This document shows, one piece after another, positions 40,793 to 50,813 of a DNA stretch of 64,000 nucleotides. Each line of letters begins with the position of its first letter. Position 1 is the first letter of the stretch. Source of the DNA: an uncultured Candidatus Saccharibacteria bacterium (GTDB lineage: Bacteria; Patescibacteriota; Saccharimonadia; Saccharimonadales; Saccharimonadaceae); assembly GCA_938033875.1 (NCBI GenBank), contig CALHKG010000014.1:133490-197489 (forward strand). The letters run 5' to 3'. The notes under the pieces are model-generated. The model saw nothing but the letters and a program-made list of their open reading frames with translations, was not told where the DNA came from and ran no database searches. A program made the translations under genes and the position numbers.

Positions 40793-41953
40793 TTAATAAT
40801 TATTTCTTACATATTCGAGAAGTGCCCTTGCAGAATCCCTATGCATACCGCTTCTCTCCTTGCCACCCCTGTAATGAGTAACCATTTTGTCTTGTCTGTC
40901 TACATTAAATGAGCCGTCCATCATAGCAATTGCCAGCACTACAGTATATTCACGACTGCGCATTTTACCCGCATAATAATCACCTCCGAGATAATTAGGA
41001 GCTTTTAGATTATCCTCTGAGTCGCGAAGAACTCTGTCTGCCAAAGCGCCTGGATTAACTACCGCCAGCCTATCAAGACTGGAGGTTAAATATTCAAACA
41101 AACGACAACGCGTCAGGTGACTAGATCTAATGTTATTTATTAGTGCTTTAGAGTCAAGCGCTCTCTCGGGATTAATTATTTGCATTAACGATGGATTCAT
41201 AGCTAGATTATCAATAGCCTCTTTCGCAGCATTAAAGCTACTCTCAGATATAGGAACTCCTTTTGGGTTTCTAACGGCAGCATCCTCTACATTATTTGAC
41301 GGCACATAATTCGGATCAAGTAGGTGCTCAAATTTCAACTTCACAGATGTGTAATCGTCCCTAAAAGACATTCCGTCCACGTCAGTCTCTAGAGGCTTCA
41401 TCAGTTCTAGTACTCTCTTATCAAAACGATTTAGCTCTGAGCTATCACTTTCATCTAGCCCCGTTTCCGCAGTCGACAGACTATTCCAATCACTAGCCGT
41501 ATGTTTCTGCCGCCAAACTTGATCAGCAGCCTCCGCTCCTTCTTTAAGCATTTCCTCAGTAGATTTTCCGTAAAGATCCTGAATATAAGATTCGTCAAAA
41601 CCTTTATTTGCTTCTCGACTTTGGAGCTTCTTCAATGACACAATCTTAGTTGCAATAATATACTCTTCATAAACATGCCCTCCATAAACTTTAATCGGTT
41701 TATGTACTTTCACAAACAGCTCAATCGGACCAATACCCCCCTCGGAATCAGTATCACAAACACTTAGCATATCGCCAGGAATCCAGCCTCCATCATATCT
41801 GACACCTTTTCCGTCTTGACCACTGCGAATAACAGTTAGCGGAGATGTTGTAATATCTGGGTCAGCATCGGCATGAAAAGTTGCAACTGCATAGTCTTCC
41901 AATGTTTTTGGTCGTTCTTGTTCGTGGTTTTGTGTTGATTTTAAGTTTTCCAT
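40793..41953 (-). CDS. Hypothetical acidic soluble protein
   Basis: A 386-residue protein that I do not recognise. It has no membrane segment, is acidic in the middle (TGLDESDSSELNRFDKR), and ends in a helical domain with RSREYTVVLAIAMMDGSF and HRDSARALLEYVRNNY. It has a good promoter (TTGACT, 17 bases, TATAAA, just upstream). Its style resembles other large lineage-type proteins in this window such as the one at 21796, but no shared motif was found. Confidence 0.75.
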   Translation of the reverse strand: MENLKSTQNHEQERPKTLEDYAVATFHADADPDITTSPLTVIRSGQDGKGVRYDGGWIPGDMLSVCDTDSEGGIGPIELFVKVHKPIKVYGGHVYEEYIIATKIVSLKKLQSREANKGFDESYIQDLYGKSTEEMLKEGAEAADQVWRQKHTASDWNSLSTAETGLDESDSSELNRFDKRVLELMKPLETDVDGMSFRDDYTSVKLKFEHLLDPNYVPSNNVEDAAVRNPKGVPISESSFNAAKEAIDNLAMNPSLMQIINPERALDSKALINNIRSSHLTRCRLFEYLTSSLDRLAVVNPGALADRVLRDSEDNLKAPNYLGGDYYAGKMRSREYTVVLAIAMMDGSFNVDRQDKMVTHYRGGKERSGMHRDSARALLEYVRNNY

Positions 41954-42028
41954 ATATAACTATTTTATACCAAAAAACAAACAAAAAGTCAACCCCTAAG
42001 AGGCCTGCTTCCCACTCGATTTACTTCT

Positions 42029-42412
42029 CTATTGAATACCCAAATGATGTTTTACGCGAGCCACAACGTCGCCAATTACAACCTGAGATTTCACCAAATA
42101 ATCATCAACACCTAGACTCTCAGCGCGTTCCTTGTCCTTTGGCTGACTAAGCGCCGTCAGCATAATAATCCTCACGTTAGCGGTTTCTGGCGTATTACGA
42201 AGAATATCCAGAACGTCAAAACCACTAATCTTTGGCATCATCACATCCAAAAGAATCAAATCTGGACGATATTCAACAGTGGCAGACAGAGCGTCTTCAC
42301 CATTATTTGCCTCTCTGACGTCAAATCCTTCGATCTCCAGCCGCGACCTATAAACCGCAGACAGAGCCATGTCATCCTCAACTAATAAAATCTTCTTTTT
42401 TTGTCCGTTCAT
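42029..42412 (-). CDS. Stand-alone response-regulator receiver domain
   Basis: A 127-residue REC domain: acidic pair in LLVEDDMAL, phospho-acceptor Asp56 in LILLDVMMP, switch Thr in IIMLTAL, and Lys108 in YLVKSQ. No output domain. It lies downstream of the S41 protease gene with a 41-base gap. No kinase is adjacent; the only kinase in the window is at 35390. Confidence 0.92.
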   Translation of the reverse strand: MNGQKKKILLVEDDMALSAVYRSRLEIEGFDVREANNGEDALSATVEYRPDLILLDVMMPKISGFDVLDILRNTPETANVRIIMLTALSQPKDKERAESLGVDDYLVKSQVVIGDVVARVKHHLGIQ

Positions 42413-42453
42413 ACTATCTCCATTTTATGTTGTCCAGCCCAAAAACACAAGCT

Positions 42454-43629
42454 TTATAACGACTTCGCCTTATCCATCTGCGGATCTACGTTATTATTGA
42501 CATCATCCGACGAAAGATCAACTTTTACATCAGGTTCTATACCAGTTTTATCTATATTTTTACCCTTTGGTGTGTACCATCTGGCTTCCGTAACCTTCAT
42601 TTGCGACCCGCCAGGTAATCCAAGCACGATCTGCACACTTCCCTTACCGTAACTCTTCTGCCCAACCAGCGTAGCTTTTCCGTATTCACGAAGCGCCCCA
42701 GCTGTTATTTCGCTGGCACTGGCACTATTGCCGTTAATCAGCACCACGGTTTTCATATTGCCTAAAATTGGTGATCCAGTCGTATGAAGTGTTTTAACTA
42801 TCTCAGAACCACGACGCTCAGTCATTGCTACCTGCTTATCCAGCCAAATCCCCAGCAATCCCTGAGCCGACCCGACAGTTCCACCTGGGTTGTTTCGTAA
42901 ATCCAAAATCACCTTCTTAACACCTTTCTCAACAAACTCCGAAGCGTATTTTCTGGCCAAGCTCACTGTATCATCACCAAATCGGTTAACTTTCAAAATA
43001 CCAATTTCTCCATCAATTTCCGACTCTACTGCCGGAGAAACTATATTCTGACGCACAACCGACACCTCACGCGTTTGGCCACCGCTTAATAACGTCAATT
43101 TAACGGACGTACCAACTTCTCCGCGAATTTTACTCACAACTTTTTCCACTGACCAGTCAGAAGAAGCCTCGTCATTCACCTTAACAATCGCCTCACCAGC
43201 CTTAATTCCCGCCTTCTGAGCTGGACTGTTTTCCAGAGGTTTTATGATAGTTGGCTTATTATTCCTAAGACCAATCTCCGCACCAATTCCACCACCAATT
43301 TGACCACTTAATGACTTGTCAAACTCCTTCGTCTCGTCAGGATCCATATACGCCGTATGCGGATCGCCAGCCGCTTCAACTAGCCCGCGATTAGCGCCAT
43401 AAATTAACTTTTGAGTATCCAATTTTCCGTCATAATTAGCAACTAGCTCTTGATATGTTTTTTGAACGCTAGATAAGTCAATCGTCTTATTTGAAGTTCT
43501 AACGCCAAATACCGACGCCACGTTAGCAAACAGCGCATCGGAGCGAGCTCCCGCCACAAAACTAACAATAGCCACAATAATAAGCGTCAAAAACCAACTT
43601 AATTGCTGTCTTTTTTCTCCCGTAACCAT
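42454..43629 (-). CDS. ctpA: S41-family carboxyl-terminal processing protease
   Basis: A 391-residue exported protease: N-terminal signal anchor (about 10-30), PDZ domain (about 95-185, IGGGIGAEIGLRNNKP), and the S41 catalytic core with VILDLRNNPGGTVGSA, the Ser in NGNSASASEITAGAL (near residue 300) and the Lys in GQKSYGKGSVQ. CtpA-type proteases degrade or activate cell-wall hydrolases and envelope proteins; the CHAP hydrolase gene is directly upstream. TATAAT ends six bases before the ATG. Confidence 0.93.
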   Translation of the reverse strand: MVTGEKRQQLSWFLTLIIVAIVSFVAGARSDALFANVASVFGVRTSNKTIDLSSVQKTYQELVANYDGKLDTQKLIYGANRGLVEAAGDPHTAYMDPDETKEFDKSLSGQIGGGIGAEIGLRNNKPTIIKPLENSPAQKAGIKAGEAIVKVNDEASSDWSVEKVVSKIRGEVGTSVKLTLLSGGQTREVSVVRQNIVSPAVESEIDGEIGILKVNRFGDDTVSLARKYASEFVEKGVKKVILDLRNNPGGTVGSAQGLLGIWLDKQVAMTERRGSEIVKTLHTTGSPILGNMKTVVLINGNSASASEITAGALREYGKATLVGQKSYGKGSVQIVLGLPGGSQMKVTEARWYTPKGKNIDKTGIEPDVKVDLSSDDVNNNVDPQMDKAKSL

Positions 43630-43645
43630 ATGCTTATTATACTAC

Positions 43646-43674
43646 AAAACGCCCGTTTAACACGAGCGTTTTTT
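43646..43674. terminator. Terminator after the CHAP hydrolase gene
   Basis: AAAACGC (43646-43652) pairs with GCGTTTT (43666-43672), with two more pairs inside a mismatch. T runs exist on both strands (TTTTTT plus, TTTTG minus). Confidence 0.7.
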
Positions 43675-43691
43675 GTGTATCACTATGCTGA

Positions 43692-44831
43692 TTAGAAGTA
43701 AACGTATGTTAATCCTGAAGCTGAGCGTGTGTAATGCCTATATAAACCATCCCAGGCGAAATTGTAGTCACTGACAGTAATGGTTCCATCACCATTGACA
43801 GATTCAACATACATAACATGTCCGTAATATCCAATATTCATCACGGCTGCTGCGCCAGCTTTTGGCGTTGAGCCGCTAGAAATACCATAGCGCGCTGCAG
43901 TTGACGGCCACTGATTTGCGTTGCCTGCGCCACCAAAATGCGGAACATATCGTCCAGTGCTATGAATTTTCCAAGCCACGTAGCTCACGCATTCACGCGT
44001 GTATAGCCCCCATGGATCGACATAAGCGTCGAGTGGAGCACTCGCCCAAGCGCCAGGATAACCGCCACCGCCGGGTACGCCGCCTGGAATCGAAACATTA
44101 CTGCCACCAAGAGCTCGTCGGTTGGCTGCAGCCTGCTCTTCTCGGAGCTTGGCGACTTCGGAATTGCGCTTCTGAGCCAGAGCCGCATAGTTATTCTGGT
44201 CATTCTTCGTGTCAGTAATCAGTTTTGCCTTCTCAGACTGTTTAGCCGCCATCGCATTGCGCTGCAATTCTTGGTCGCGAAGCGTATTCTCGACAGACTT
44301 CTTATTCTCTTCCAGCTTTTTCTGCAAAGACTTAATTTCTTTGATCTTATCATTCAATGAAGTTTTCAAAGAATTACGCTGTTCTTGCTTGTCAATGTAA
44401 TCGCTAATATTTTTTGAGCTAGCAAGCATCTCCAGCGGCGAAATCTGATCATCAACATACAAATCCGCCAAAATTCGCCCCATTGCTTTACGATTGTGCT
44501 TAATTAGCTCTTCGTTCTTTTTTATCTGATCATTAAGGCTATTTATCTTCTTTTGGCTATCAGAAATCTGTGTCTGAATAGCTGATATTTGTCCGTTTAT
44601 CTTATCAAGTTCCGCCTGCAAACTATCAGCCATCTCACCCAAGCGCGAAGCCTCAGAATTATAGTTGTCTGCTTCTTGTTGCTTTGCCTGAATTTCGGCG
44701 TTATAGTCGCGAGCTAATACGTGTGATGCCAAGCCAAAAATGCCCGATCCAGCGAGCAATGCAGACATCGCCACCAGAGACGCTCTGCTGACCAATGATG
44801 CCGAAACTGGTGTGGTGGACCGTAGTTTCAT
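43692..44831 (-). CDS. Secreted coiled-coil CHAP peptidoglycan hydrolase (PcsB-like)
   Basis: A 379-residue protein: signal segment (about 16-40 ending AR), long coiled coil (about 45-240), a Gly/Pro linker, then a CHAP amidase/endopeptidase domain with the catalytic Cys in YTRECVSYVAWKI and His in YYGHVMYVES. This is the architecture of PcsB/RipC-like proteins, whose coiled coil is activated by FtsEX. ftsX and ftsE lie immediately upstream, so it is the likely FtsEX-controlled septum-splitting enzyme. Confidence 0.9.
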   Translation of the reverse strand: MKLRSTTPVSASLVSRASLVAMSALLAGSGIFGLASHVLARDYNAEIQAKQQEADNYNSEASRLGEMADSLQAELDKINGQISAIQTQISDSQKKINSLNDQIKKNEELIKHNRKAMGRILADLYVDDQISPLEMLASSKNISDYIDKQEQRNSLKTSLNDKIKEIKSLQKKLEENKKSVENTLRDQELQRNAMAAKQSEKAKLITDTKNDQNNYAALAQKRNSEVAKLREEQAAANRRALGGSNVSIPGGVPGGGGYPGAWASAPLDAYVDPWGLYTRECVSYVAWKIHSTGRYVPHFGGAGNANQWPSTAARYGISSGSTPKAGAAAVMNIGYYGHVMYVESVNGDGTITVSDYNFAWDGLYRHYTRSASGLTYVYF

Positions 44832-44873
44832 ACGTCTATGTTAGCATAAGCGTAATCAGTATGTCAAGAACTT

Positions 44874-45857
44874 TTACAACTTAAGATATTTGCGGGTTGC
44901 CACCCAGGATGACGCCACGCCAATTGCCGCGCCGACCAGAATCATACTCAAGAAAACCAGCACGCCGTACATTTTTAGATGATTCAAAAGATTATCAATA
45001 GGAATTCCGTATTTTACCATCGGATCATGCGCAAGAATTAGCAGCCCATACCCAACCACCGTTGCGATAATTGCCGCGATAAATCCATACATTATGGCCT
45101 CAACGATAAACGGACCTCTGATGAAGCTGCGTTCCGCGCCAATCAACTTCATCATCTCAATCTCATCCTTACGGTTGAAAATTGCCATACGAATAGTATT
45201 AAAGACCACAAGCGAAGAAATTACCACGAAAACAACCGTAGCAATCGATCCACCGATACTCGCCAATCTCACCCAATTACCAACCGTTTTAATAGCTTGC
45301 TGGCGCTCACCTGAGAATGACGGCTCCCTACGAGGGTCTTTATATTTTTTATACAGATCATCGGTTTTAACAAAATTATTTAAGGATTGCTGATTATTCA
45401 GTTCTTTCACGGAAACACGAAGCGTCGCCGACATCTCATTACTAGACTCGCGAATCGCCTCAAGCGTGTCTGGATTGTCCTTATATTGTTCAGCTTGCTT
45501 TTCGCGCGCTTCTTCTGCGGAAATATACTTAACGCTATCAACGTTATCTAATTTTTCAATTCGAGATTTAATCGTTTTAATCGTTTTTTCTGGCGTGTCG
45601 CCCTTTAAGTAAATTGACATATCGGCACGCTTGGAGACATTTGAAACGGTATCAACCAAAACCTGACGCGCTGATAATGTTATAAACACGATAATCAATG
45701 TAACGCTCATCACCGCGGTCGCAGCAATCGTTAGCCAGGCATTACGACTAAAGTTATTGATACCATATCGGCACATTCTGACAAACGTCAACCAACCTCG
45801 TCGACGCTGACGTATACGGATAGTTTCTTTATTTTTGTTAGACTTTGATGATTTCAT
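44874..45857 (-). CDS. ftsX: Cell division ABC permease FtsX
   Basis: A 327-residue protein with four membrane segments: one near 38-58, a large extracellular loop (about 60-195), then three near 205-320. The GAERSFIRGPFIVEA coupling stretch matches FtsX. With FtsE it controls cell-wall hydrolases. It starts on the last base of the ftsE stop (TAATG). Confidence 0.93.
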   Translation of the reverse strand: MKSSKSNKNKETIRIRQRRRGWLTFVRMCRYGINNFSRNAWLTIAATAVMSVTLIIVFITLSARQVLVDTVSNVSKRADMSIYLKGDTPEKTIKTIKSRIEKLDNVDSVKYISAEEAREKQAEQYKDNPDTLEAIRESSNEMSATLRVSVKELNNQQSLNNFVKTDDLYKKYKDPRREPSFSGERQQAIKTVGNWVRLASIGGSIATVVFVVISSLVVFNTIRMAIFNRKDEIEMMKLIGAERSFIRGPFIVEAIMYGFIAAIIATVVGYGLLILAHDPMVKYGIPIDNLLNHLKMYGVLVFLSMILVGAAIGVASSWVATRKYLKL

Positions 45858-46540
45858 TACTGTTTATAACTCCCTCTCGCCTGATCAGAGGTGATTTTAC
45901 CATGATCAATTGTAATAACGCGCCGCTTCAATTTATTAACAATCTCCACGTTGTGAGTCGTCAGAATAACCGTCGTGCCATACTTGTTAATCTTTTCTAG
46001 CAAGCGAACAATGTCCCAGCTGTGCTTCGGGTCCAAGTTTCCAGTCGGCTCATCTGCAATCAGAATCTTCGGCTGACGTACCACTGCCCTAGCAATCGCT
46101 ACACGTTGACGCTCACCGCCAGAAAGCTGATGAGGAAAATGTTTTTCCTTCCCCTTAAGACCAACCAACTCAATAACCTTCGGCACAGTTGCCTTAATTT
46201 CCCGATTTGTCATTCCAGCAATTTCCAGCGCAAACGCCACATTTTCAAACACCGTTCGATTCGGAAGCAACTTAAAATCCTGAAAAACCACGCCAATTTT
46301 CCGACGCAACAGCGGAATATGCTTGTCCTTCAAATTGTCATAGTCAATTCCACCAACTACAATTTTTCCAGAGCTCGGCTTTTCTTCGCGAGTCAAAAGC
46401 TTCAAAAGTGTCGATTTGCCAGCACCCGACGTACCAACAATAATCACAAATTCACCAGCGCCAACATGAATGCTTGCTCGATTCAATGCCGGCTTGTTAC
46501 TTTTTCCGTAGTTCTTCGTTACCCTATCTAACAGAATCAT
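45857..46540 (-). CDS. ftsE: Cell division ATP-binding protein FtsE
   Basis: A 227-residue ABC ATPase: Walker A GTSGAGKSTLL (about 36-46), Q loop VFQDFKLLPN, signature QLSGGERQRVAIARA, Walker B ILIADEPTGNLDP, and the switch His in ILTTHN. It powers FtsX. TATAAT ends seven bases before the ATG, so the ftsE-ftsX mRNA is probably leaderless. Confidence 0.95.
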   Translation of the reverse strand: MILLDRVTKNYGKSNKPALNRASIHVGAGEFVIIVGTSGAGKSTLLKLLTREEKPSSGKIVVGGIDYDNLKDKHIPLLRRKIGVVFQDFKLLPNRTVFENVAFALEIAGMTNREIKATVPKVIELVGLKGKEKHFPHQLSGGERQRVAIARAVVRQPKILIADEPTGNLDPKHSWDIVRLLEKINKYGTTVILTTHNVEIVNKLKRRVITIDHGKITSDQARGSYKQ

Positions 46541-46560
46541 TACTAGTATTATACCATAAG

Positions 46561-47652
46561 CTAAATATTTTTAGAATTAGTGTTTTGTTCTAAATACGCC
46601 GTGATAAATTCGTCAATATCACCGTCCAGAACACCTTGAGCGTTGCGATTTTCGTGCTTTGTACGCGTATCCTTAACTAGCGTATACGGATGCAAAACGT
46701 AATTTCTAATTTGGCTGCCCCAATTTGCCGATTCGCCAGCCCTAAGATCAGACAGAGTTTCGGTGTGTTGCTCTAATTTCATCGCTAGCAATTTTGACCG
46801 CAAAATCTTCAGCGCCGTTTCCTTATTCTGAATCTGCGAGCGCTCATTCTGAATAGCCACAGTAATTCCCGTCGGCTCATGCGTCACCCGAACCGCCGAA
46901 TCCGTCGTATTCACACCTTGACCGCCCTTGCCGCCCGAGCGATAGACATCAATTCTTAAATCATTCGGGTCAATTGATATTTCATCGGGCGCGTCAATTT
47001 TCGGCAAAACCTCAACAAGCGCAAAACTAGTCTGGCGCAAATTGTCCGCATTAAACGGACTTAATCTCACCAAACGATGCACGCCATTTTCCGACCGCAA
47101 TTTTCCATAAGCAAAAGATCCAGAAATCTCCAAAACGACCGTTTTAATTCCAGCGTCGTCATTTGTCGAGCGTTCCAGCGTATCAACTTTCATTCCAGAT
47201 TTTTCCGCCCAGCGCAAATACATTCGCTCCAACATCGCCGCAAAATCCTGAGCGTCCAGTCCGCCAACTCCAGCGGAAATGCGCATAATTGCCGAACGGT
47301 TGTCATATTCGCCAGAGAATAACAAATCGGTTTTATGCCTATCAAAACTCTTATCAATTGCCGCAACTTGCGCTTGGAATTCCGGCAATAAATCGTCATC
47401 ACCAAGCTCCATCAACTCCACCATATCACCAACCTGCACCGTCAAAGTCTGCCAAGGCTCGACGGTCTGACGAAGACTAGCGGCTTGTTTCGTTAGTTCT
47501 TGGGCGTAATCAGGATTATTCCAAATTTCTGGCTGGTTTAATTGATCATCCAGCTCCGCCAATTTCTGCTCCAAATCAGAAAACTTCAGCGCTTTTTTAG
47601 CCTGTTCAATTTCTTTTTCTAATTCACCAATTTTCTTTTTTAGTGGCTGCAT
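46561..47652 (-). CDS. prfB: Peptide chain release factor 2
   Basis: A 363-residue class I release factor. SPF in RLVRLSPFNADN is the stop-codon recognition tripeptide of RF2 (UAA/UGA), and GGQ is in SGGKGGQGVNTTDSAVR (near 242). Its presence agrees with UGA being a stop codon here. The frame is continuous, with no CUUUGA-type programmed frameshift. TACAAT ends seven bases before the ATG, another leaderless start. Confidence 0.95.
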   Translation of the reverse strand: MQPLKKKIGELEKEIEQAKKALKFSDLEQKLAELDDQLNQPEIWNNPDYAQELTKQAASLRQTVEPWQTLTVQVGDMVELMELGDDDLLPEFQAQVAAIDKSFDRHKTDLLFSGEYDNRSAIMRISAGVGGLDAQDFAAMLERMYLRWAEKSGMKVDTLERSTNDDAGIKTVVLEISGSFAYGKLRSENGVHRLVRLSPFNADNLRQTSFALVEVLPKIDAPDEISIDPNDLRIDVYRSGGKGGQGVNTTDSAVRVTHEPTGITVAIQNERSQIQNKETALKILRSKLLAMKLEQHTETLSDLRAGESANWGSQIRNYVLHPYTLVKDTRTKHENRNAQGVLDGDIDEFITAYLEQNTNSKNI

Positions 47653-47703
47653 ATATTTTATTGTACCATTTTTCAGCGCTCAATTCTCTGTTAAAATAAA
47701 AAG

Positions 47704-48243
47704 ATGGATAAAGATATTGAGAAAATTCTATTTACGAACGAAGAAATAAAAACGGCAGTTCAGAAACTTGGGAAAAAATTGACCGAGGATTATCAAGATA
47801 AAAATCCTGTTATCGTGGGTATTTTACGCGGCGCGGCGCCGTTTATGATCGACTTGATACAAGCGATGGATTGCTATATGGAAATTGATTTCATGGCGGT
47901 TTCCAGCTACGGCGACGACACAAAATCTTCTGGATCTGTAAAAATTATCAAAGATTTGGACACCGACGTAACTGATAGGCATGTGTTGATAGTTGAGGAC
48001 ATAATTGACAGCGGTCGAACCGCCCAGGCACTAAGAGAATTATTTGCCGCAAAAAATGCTGCGTCGGTAAAAATATGCTCGCTATTAGACAAACCAGCAC
48101 GGCGCGAAGTTGACGCAAAAGCCGATTACGTCGGCATCGATACGCCGAATGAATTTGTCGTTGGCTACGGTCTAGATTTTCGCCAGCAATATCGCAACTT
48201 GCCATACATCGGCGTCTTAAAGCCAGAAGTTTATCAAGATTAA
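47704..48243 (+). CDS. hpt: Hypoxanthine phosphoribosyltransferase
   Basis: A 179-residue type I PRTase. The PRPP loop is [17 protein letters not shown], the N-terminal [11 protein letters not shown] and [12 protein letters not shown] segments are present, and the base-contacting end is [17 protein letters not shown]. It salvages hypoxanthine or guanine. TAAAAT ends six bases before the ATG. It is divergent from prfB, and its stop overlaps that of murD by four bases. Confidence 0.93.
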   Translation: MDKDIEKILFTNEEIKTAVQKLGKKLTEDYQDKNPVIVGILRGAAPFMIDLIQAMDCYMEIDFMAVSSYGDDTKSSGSVKIIKDLDTDVTDRHVLIVEDIIDSGRTAQALRELFAAKNAASVKICSLLDKPARREVDAKADYVGIDTPNEFVVGYGLDFRQQYRNLPYIGVLKPEVYQD

Positions 48244-49484
48244 AGCTCTTCTACGGCGGCAACAAATTGCTCGCCACGATCAGAATAGCTCTTAAACATA
48301 TCAAAGCTGGCGGCCGCTGGACTAAGGATCACCACGTCGCCAGATTGCGCTTTATTTTTGGCTAGTTTGGCAACTTCTTTCATTCCTGCCATATTCAATT
48401 GGACAATTTCGCAATCAATTTTTTCTTCCCTTAAAACTTCCCCAATTTCATCAGCGTTAGCGCCATTGATAATTATCAGTCGCACGTTTTGCCTGGCAAT
48501 TTCTTTCGCTAGTTCAGAATAGTCCGCGCCTTTATCTGAGCCGCCCAAAATCAAAATTTTCGGCTCCGCAAAAGCTTTTAATGCCGCAATCGCGCTACCT
48601 GGAGTGGTCGAAATACTGTCATCGTAATATTTCACGCCGTATTTTTCAGCAACAAACTTCAATCGATGCGGTAGCCCCGTAAACTCGCTAAGCCCCTTCT
48701 TTATCTCATCATCCGACACGTTCGGCAAAATCGACTTCACCGCCGCTACCGCCGCGCAAGCATTGTCAATATTATGTTTCCCCGGCAAGCGAATCGCAGA
48801 AGTTATGTCATCCGAAAGAGCAAATGGATACTCCTTTTTCTGCGCCAAACTCGCATCTGCAATCGACGAACTAAACTCATTTTGAGAATTATAAACAACA
48901 TAATCGTCCGCCGTTTGGAGCTTGGCAATATTCGCTTTTGCTGCCAAATAGTCATTAAAATCAGCGTGGACGTTCAAGTGGTCAGGTTCAATCATCAGCA
49001 CCACGGCAACGTGCGGAGATTTCTGCAAATCCCACAATTGAAAACTGGACAATTCATAAACAACAATGTCGTTTTTCTCAATTTTTGGCAAAATATCCAA
49101 AGCTGGCACGCCAATATTTCCCACTAAATGAACGGTTTTACCTGCCGCGCGCAAAATCGACGAAATAAAACTGCACGTCGTCCCCTTGCCTTTTGTGCCA
49201 GTCACGCCAATTATAGTCGCTGGGCAATTGGCAAAAAACTCATTTGTCGCCGACCAAATTCGACCGTTAGTCTTTATCTTTTTTGGCGGAAGACTTGGCG
49301 ACCTAACGATTAAATCCGCGTTCTCCAGCCCCGAAAATCCCGTCTGATAAGCCACATTTTCCGGCAAATTATCTACTTTTTCACGCTCGTCCGCCACCAA
49401 AAAATCAGCTTCCGGAAACTTCTCCCGAAAATAACGCAAATTAGATTGACCTTCAACACCAAAACCAGCAATGACAATTTTCAT
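48240..49484 (-). CDS. murD: UDP-N-acetylmuramoylalanine-D-glutamate ligase
   Basis: A 414-residue Mur ligase: N-terminal Rossmann domain ([18 protein letters not shown]), ATP loop [16 protein letters not shown], central [13 protein letters not shown] and [16 protein letters not shown], and the C-terminal domain with [11 protein letters not shown] and [21 protein letters not shown]. It adds D-glutamate to UDP-MurNAc-Ala. It is apart from the dcw cluster. A TGATATAAT box ends six bases before the ATG. Confidence 0.95.
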   Translation of the reverse strand: MKIVIAGFGVEGQSNLRYFREKFPEADFLVADEREKVDNLPENVAYQTGFSGLENADLIVRSPSLPPKKIKTNGRIWSATNEFFANCPATIIGVTGTKGKGTTCSFISSILRAAGKTVHLVGNIGVPALDILPKIEKNDIVVYELSSFQLWDLQKSPHVAVVLMIEPDHLNVHADFNDYLAAKANIAKLQTADDYVVYNSQNEFSSSIADASLAQKKEYPFALSDDITSAIRLPGKHNIDNACAAVAAVKSILPNVSDDEIKKGLSEFTGLPHRLKFVAEKYGVKYYDDSISTTPGSAIAALKAFAEPKILILGGSDKGADYSELAKEIARQNVRLIIINGANADEIGEVLREEKIDCEIVQLNMAGMKEVAKLAKNKAQSGDVVILSPAAASFDMFKSYSDRGEQFVAAVEEL

Positions 49485-49520
49485 AACCTGATTATATCAC
49501 GGGCAATTTACGATTACACC

Positions 49521-50798
49521 CTAGAACAGCTTGTCGAGCTTATCGTACAGCTTTGTTAATAACTCTTTTTCTTCCGAAGTAACTGCTGCCAACGTCCATG
49601 TGTTGGATGCAAAAAATTGACGAGCCGTTTCAATCAACTGGTCAGGAGTTACCGCCAAAATAGAATCTGGAACGGCGGCATAATCTCTCACGAAATCATC
49701 AGCAAAATATCGTCCTACGTAAAAATTGCTGACTTGCCCGACAGTTTGAGCGCCCATTTGATAACGACCCAACGAATACGACTTCACGCTTTCCAAATCT
49801 TCTTCAGAAATAGACCCAGCCAAAACTTTCTTCAACTCTCTCACGATAATATCAAAGAGTTTTTCTGCAGTTTCAACATTTACTTGTCCGCCAAAGTCCC
49901 AAGCCGAATCGTAAAAACCAATCGACGTATCACTAAAAATACCATAAGCCAAGCCTTTTTTACGAGCCGCGCCAAAAATCCTCGAGCTCATCGTTCCAGT
50001 CAAAATATGGTTCAATGCGTTCATAGCCGTAACTTCTTCATCGCTTAACTCGCGCGGAATCATCATCGACCAGCCAAACGTCAAATTCGTCGCCTCTTTT
50101 CGCCTAACTAAGACTGGGTTAGCTCTGCGCGGTTCGTCGCGCGGAATAACGAATCGCTCGCCCGTCTCTAATTGCCAGCCCTCAAGATGTTCTTTAATAG
50201 CCGCTTTTCGTCCAGCCATTTTTCCAGCCACCACAAACCGCATATTCTTCAAAGTATGCGTTCGCTTGTGATGATTTTTGATGTCCTTTAGCTCAATATT
50301 AGCAATTGTTTTTAGGCGCTGATTATACGTCAAAATATCTTCACCCAGCGCCTGCTGAATGCGCGGCCACATCACGCGGTTGTGATTGTTAAGATAACCA
50401 GTCAACTCAGAGCGAACATTGCCCTTTTCTGCCTCAAGCTCATCAGCGTTAAAGCGTGGTGTTGTAATAGCCAACCTCTGAAGCTCCAAAATCCTGTCCC
50501 ACTCAAAATCCGCACAAATCGCTTCATAAACCATTGAATAGTCAGAAGTGTAAGCGTTGTGATAAGCACCGTTCTTGGTAAATTCCTGCTCATAATTGTG
50601 CTCCGAACGAAACTTTTCATTCGCGCCGAACGCCATATGCTCCATAATATGAGCCGTTTCGTAAATGTCTTTATTCAGAACATAGCGATTACCCGCCCTG
50701 AATTGCACCTGAAAACTCATTACCGTAGCGTCTGGAACGTCAATCAACAAGCCGCGCGCACCATTCTTCAGTCTAATTTCCTCAACCGTATGTTTCAT
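49521..50798 (-). CDS. M16-family zinc peptidase
   Basis: A 425-residue pitrilysin/insulinase-type protein. The inverted zinc motif HIMEH is at residues 50-54, with a distal glutamate near 125-130 (EAEKGNVRSEL). Two M16 halves are visible; the second has the usual SYSLGRYQMGAQT region. Such proteins degrade peptides. It follows secA by 15 bases. Confidence 0.92.
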   Translation of the reverse strand: MKHTVEEIRLKNGARGLLIDVPDATVMSFQVQFRAGNRYVLNKDIYETAHIMEHMAFGANEKFRSEHNYEQEFTKNGAYHNAYTSDYSMVYEAICADFEWDRILELQRLAITTPRFNADELEAEKGNVRSELTGYLNNHNRVMWPRIQQALGEDILTYNQRLKTIANIELKDIKNHHKRTHTLKNMRFVVAGKMAGRKAAIKEHLEGWQLETGERFVIPRDEPRRANPVLVRRKEATNLTFGWSMMIPRELSDEEVTAMNALNHILTGTMSSRIFGAARKKGLAYGIFSDTSIGFYDSAWDFGGQVNVETAEKLFDIIVRELKKVLAGSISEEDLESVKSYSLGRYQMGAQTVGQVSNFYVGRYFADDFVRDYAAVPDSILAVTPDQLIETARQFFASNTWTLAAVTSEEKELLTKLYDKLDKLF

Positions 50799-50813
50799 TG
50801 CCTAATTCTCTGA

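Noticed and set aside
46561..47652. Programmed frameshift in prfB
   Set aside because: The reading frame is continuous from the start codon; no internal UGA with a slippery CUU was seen.
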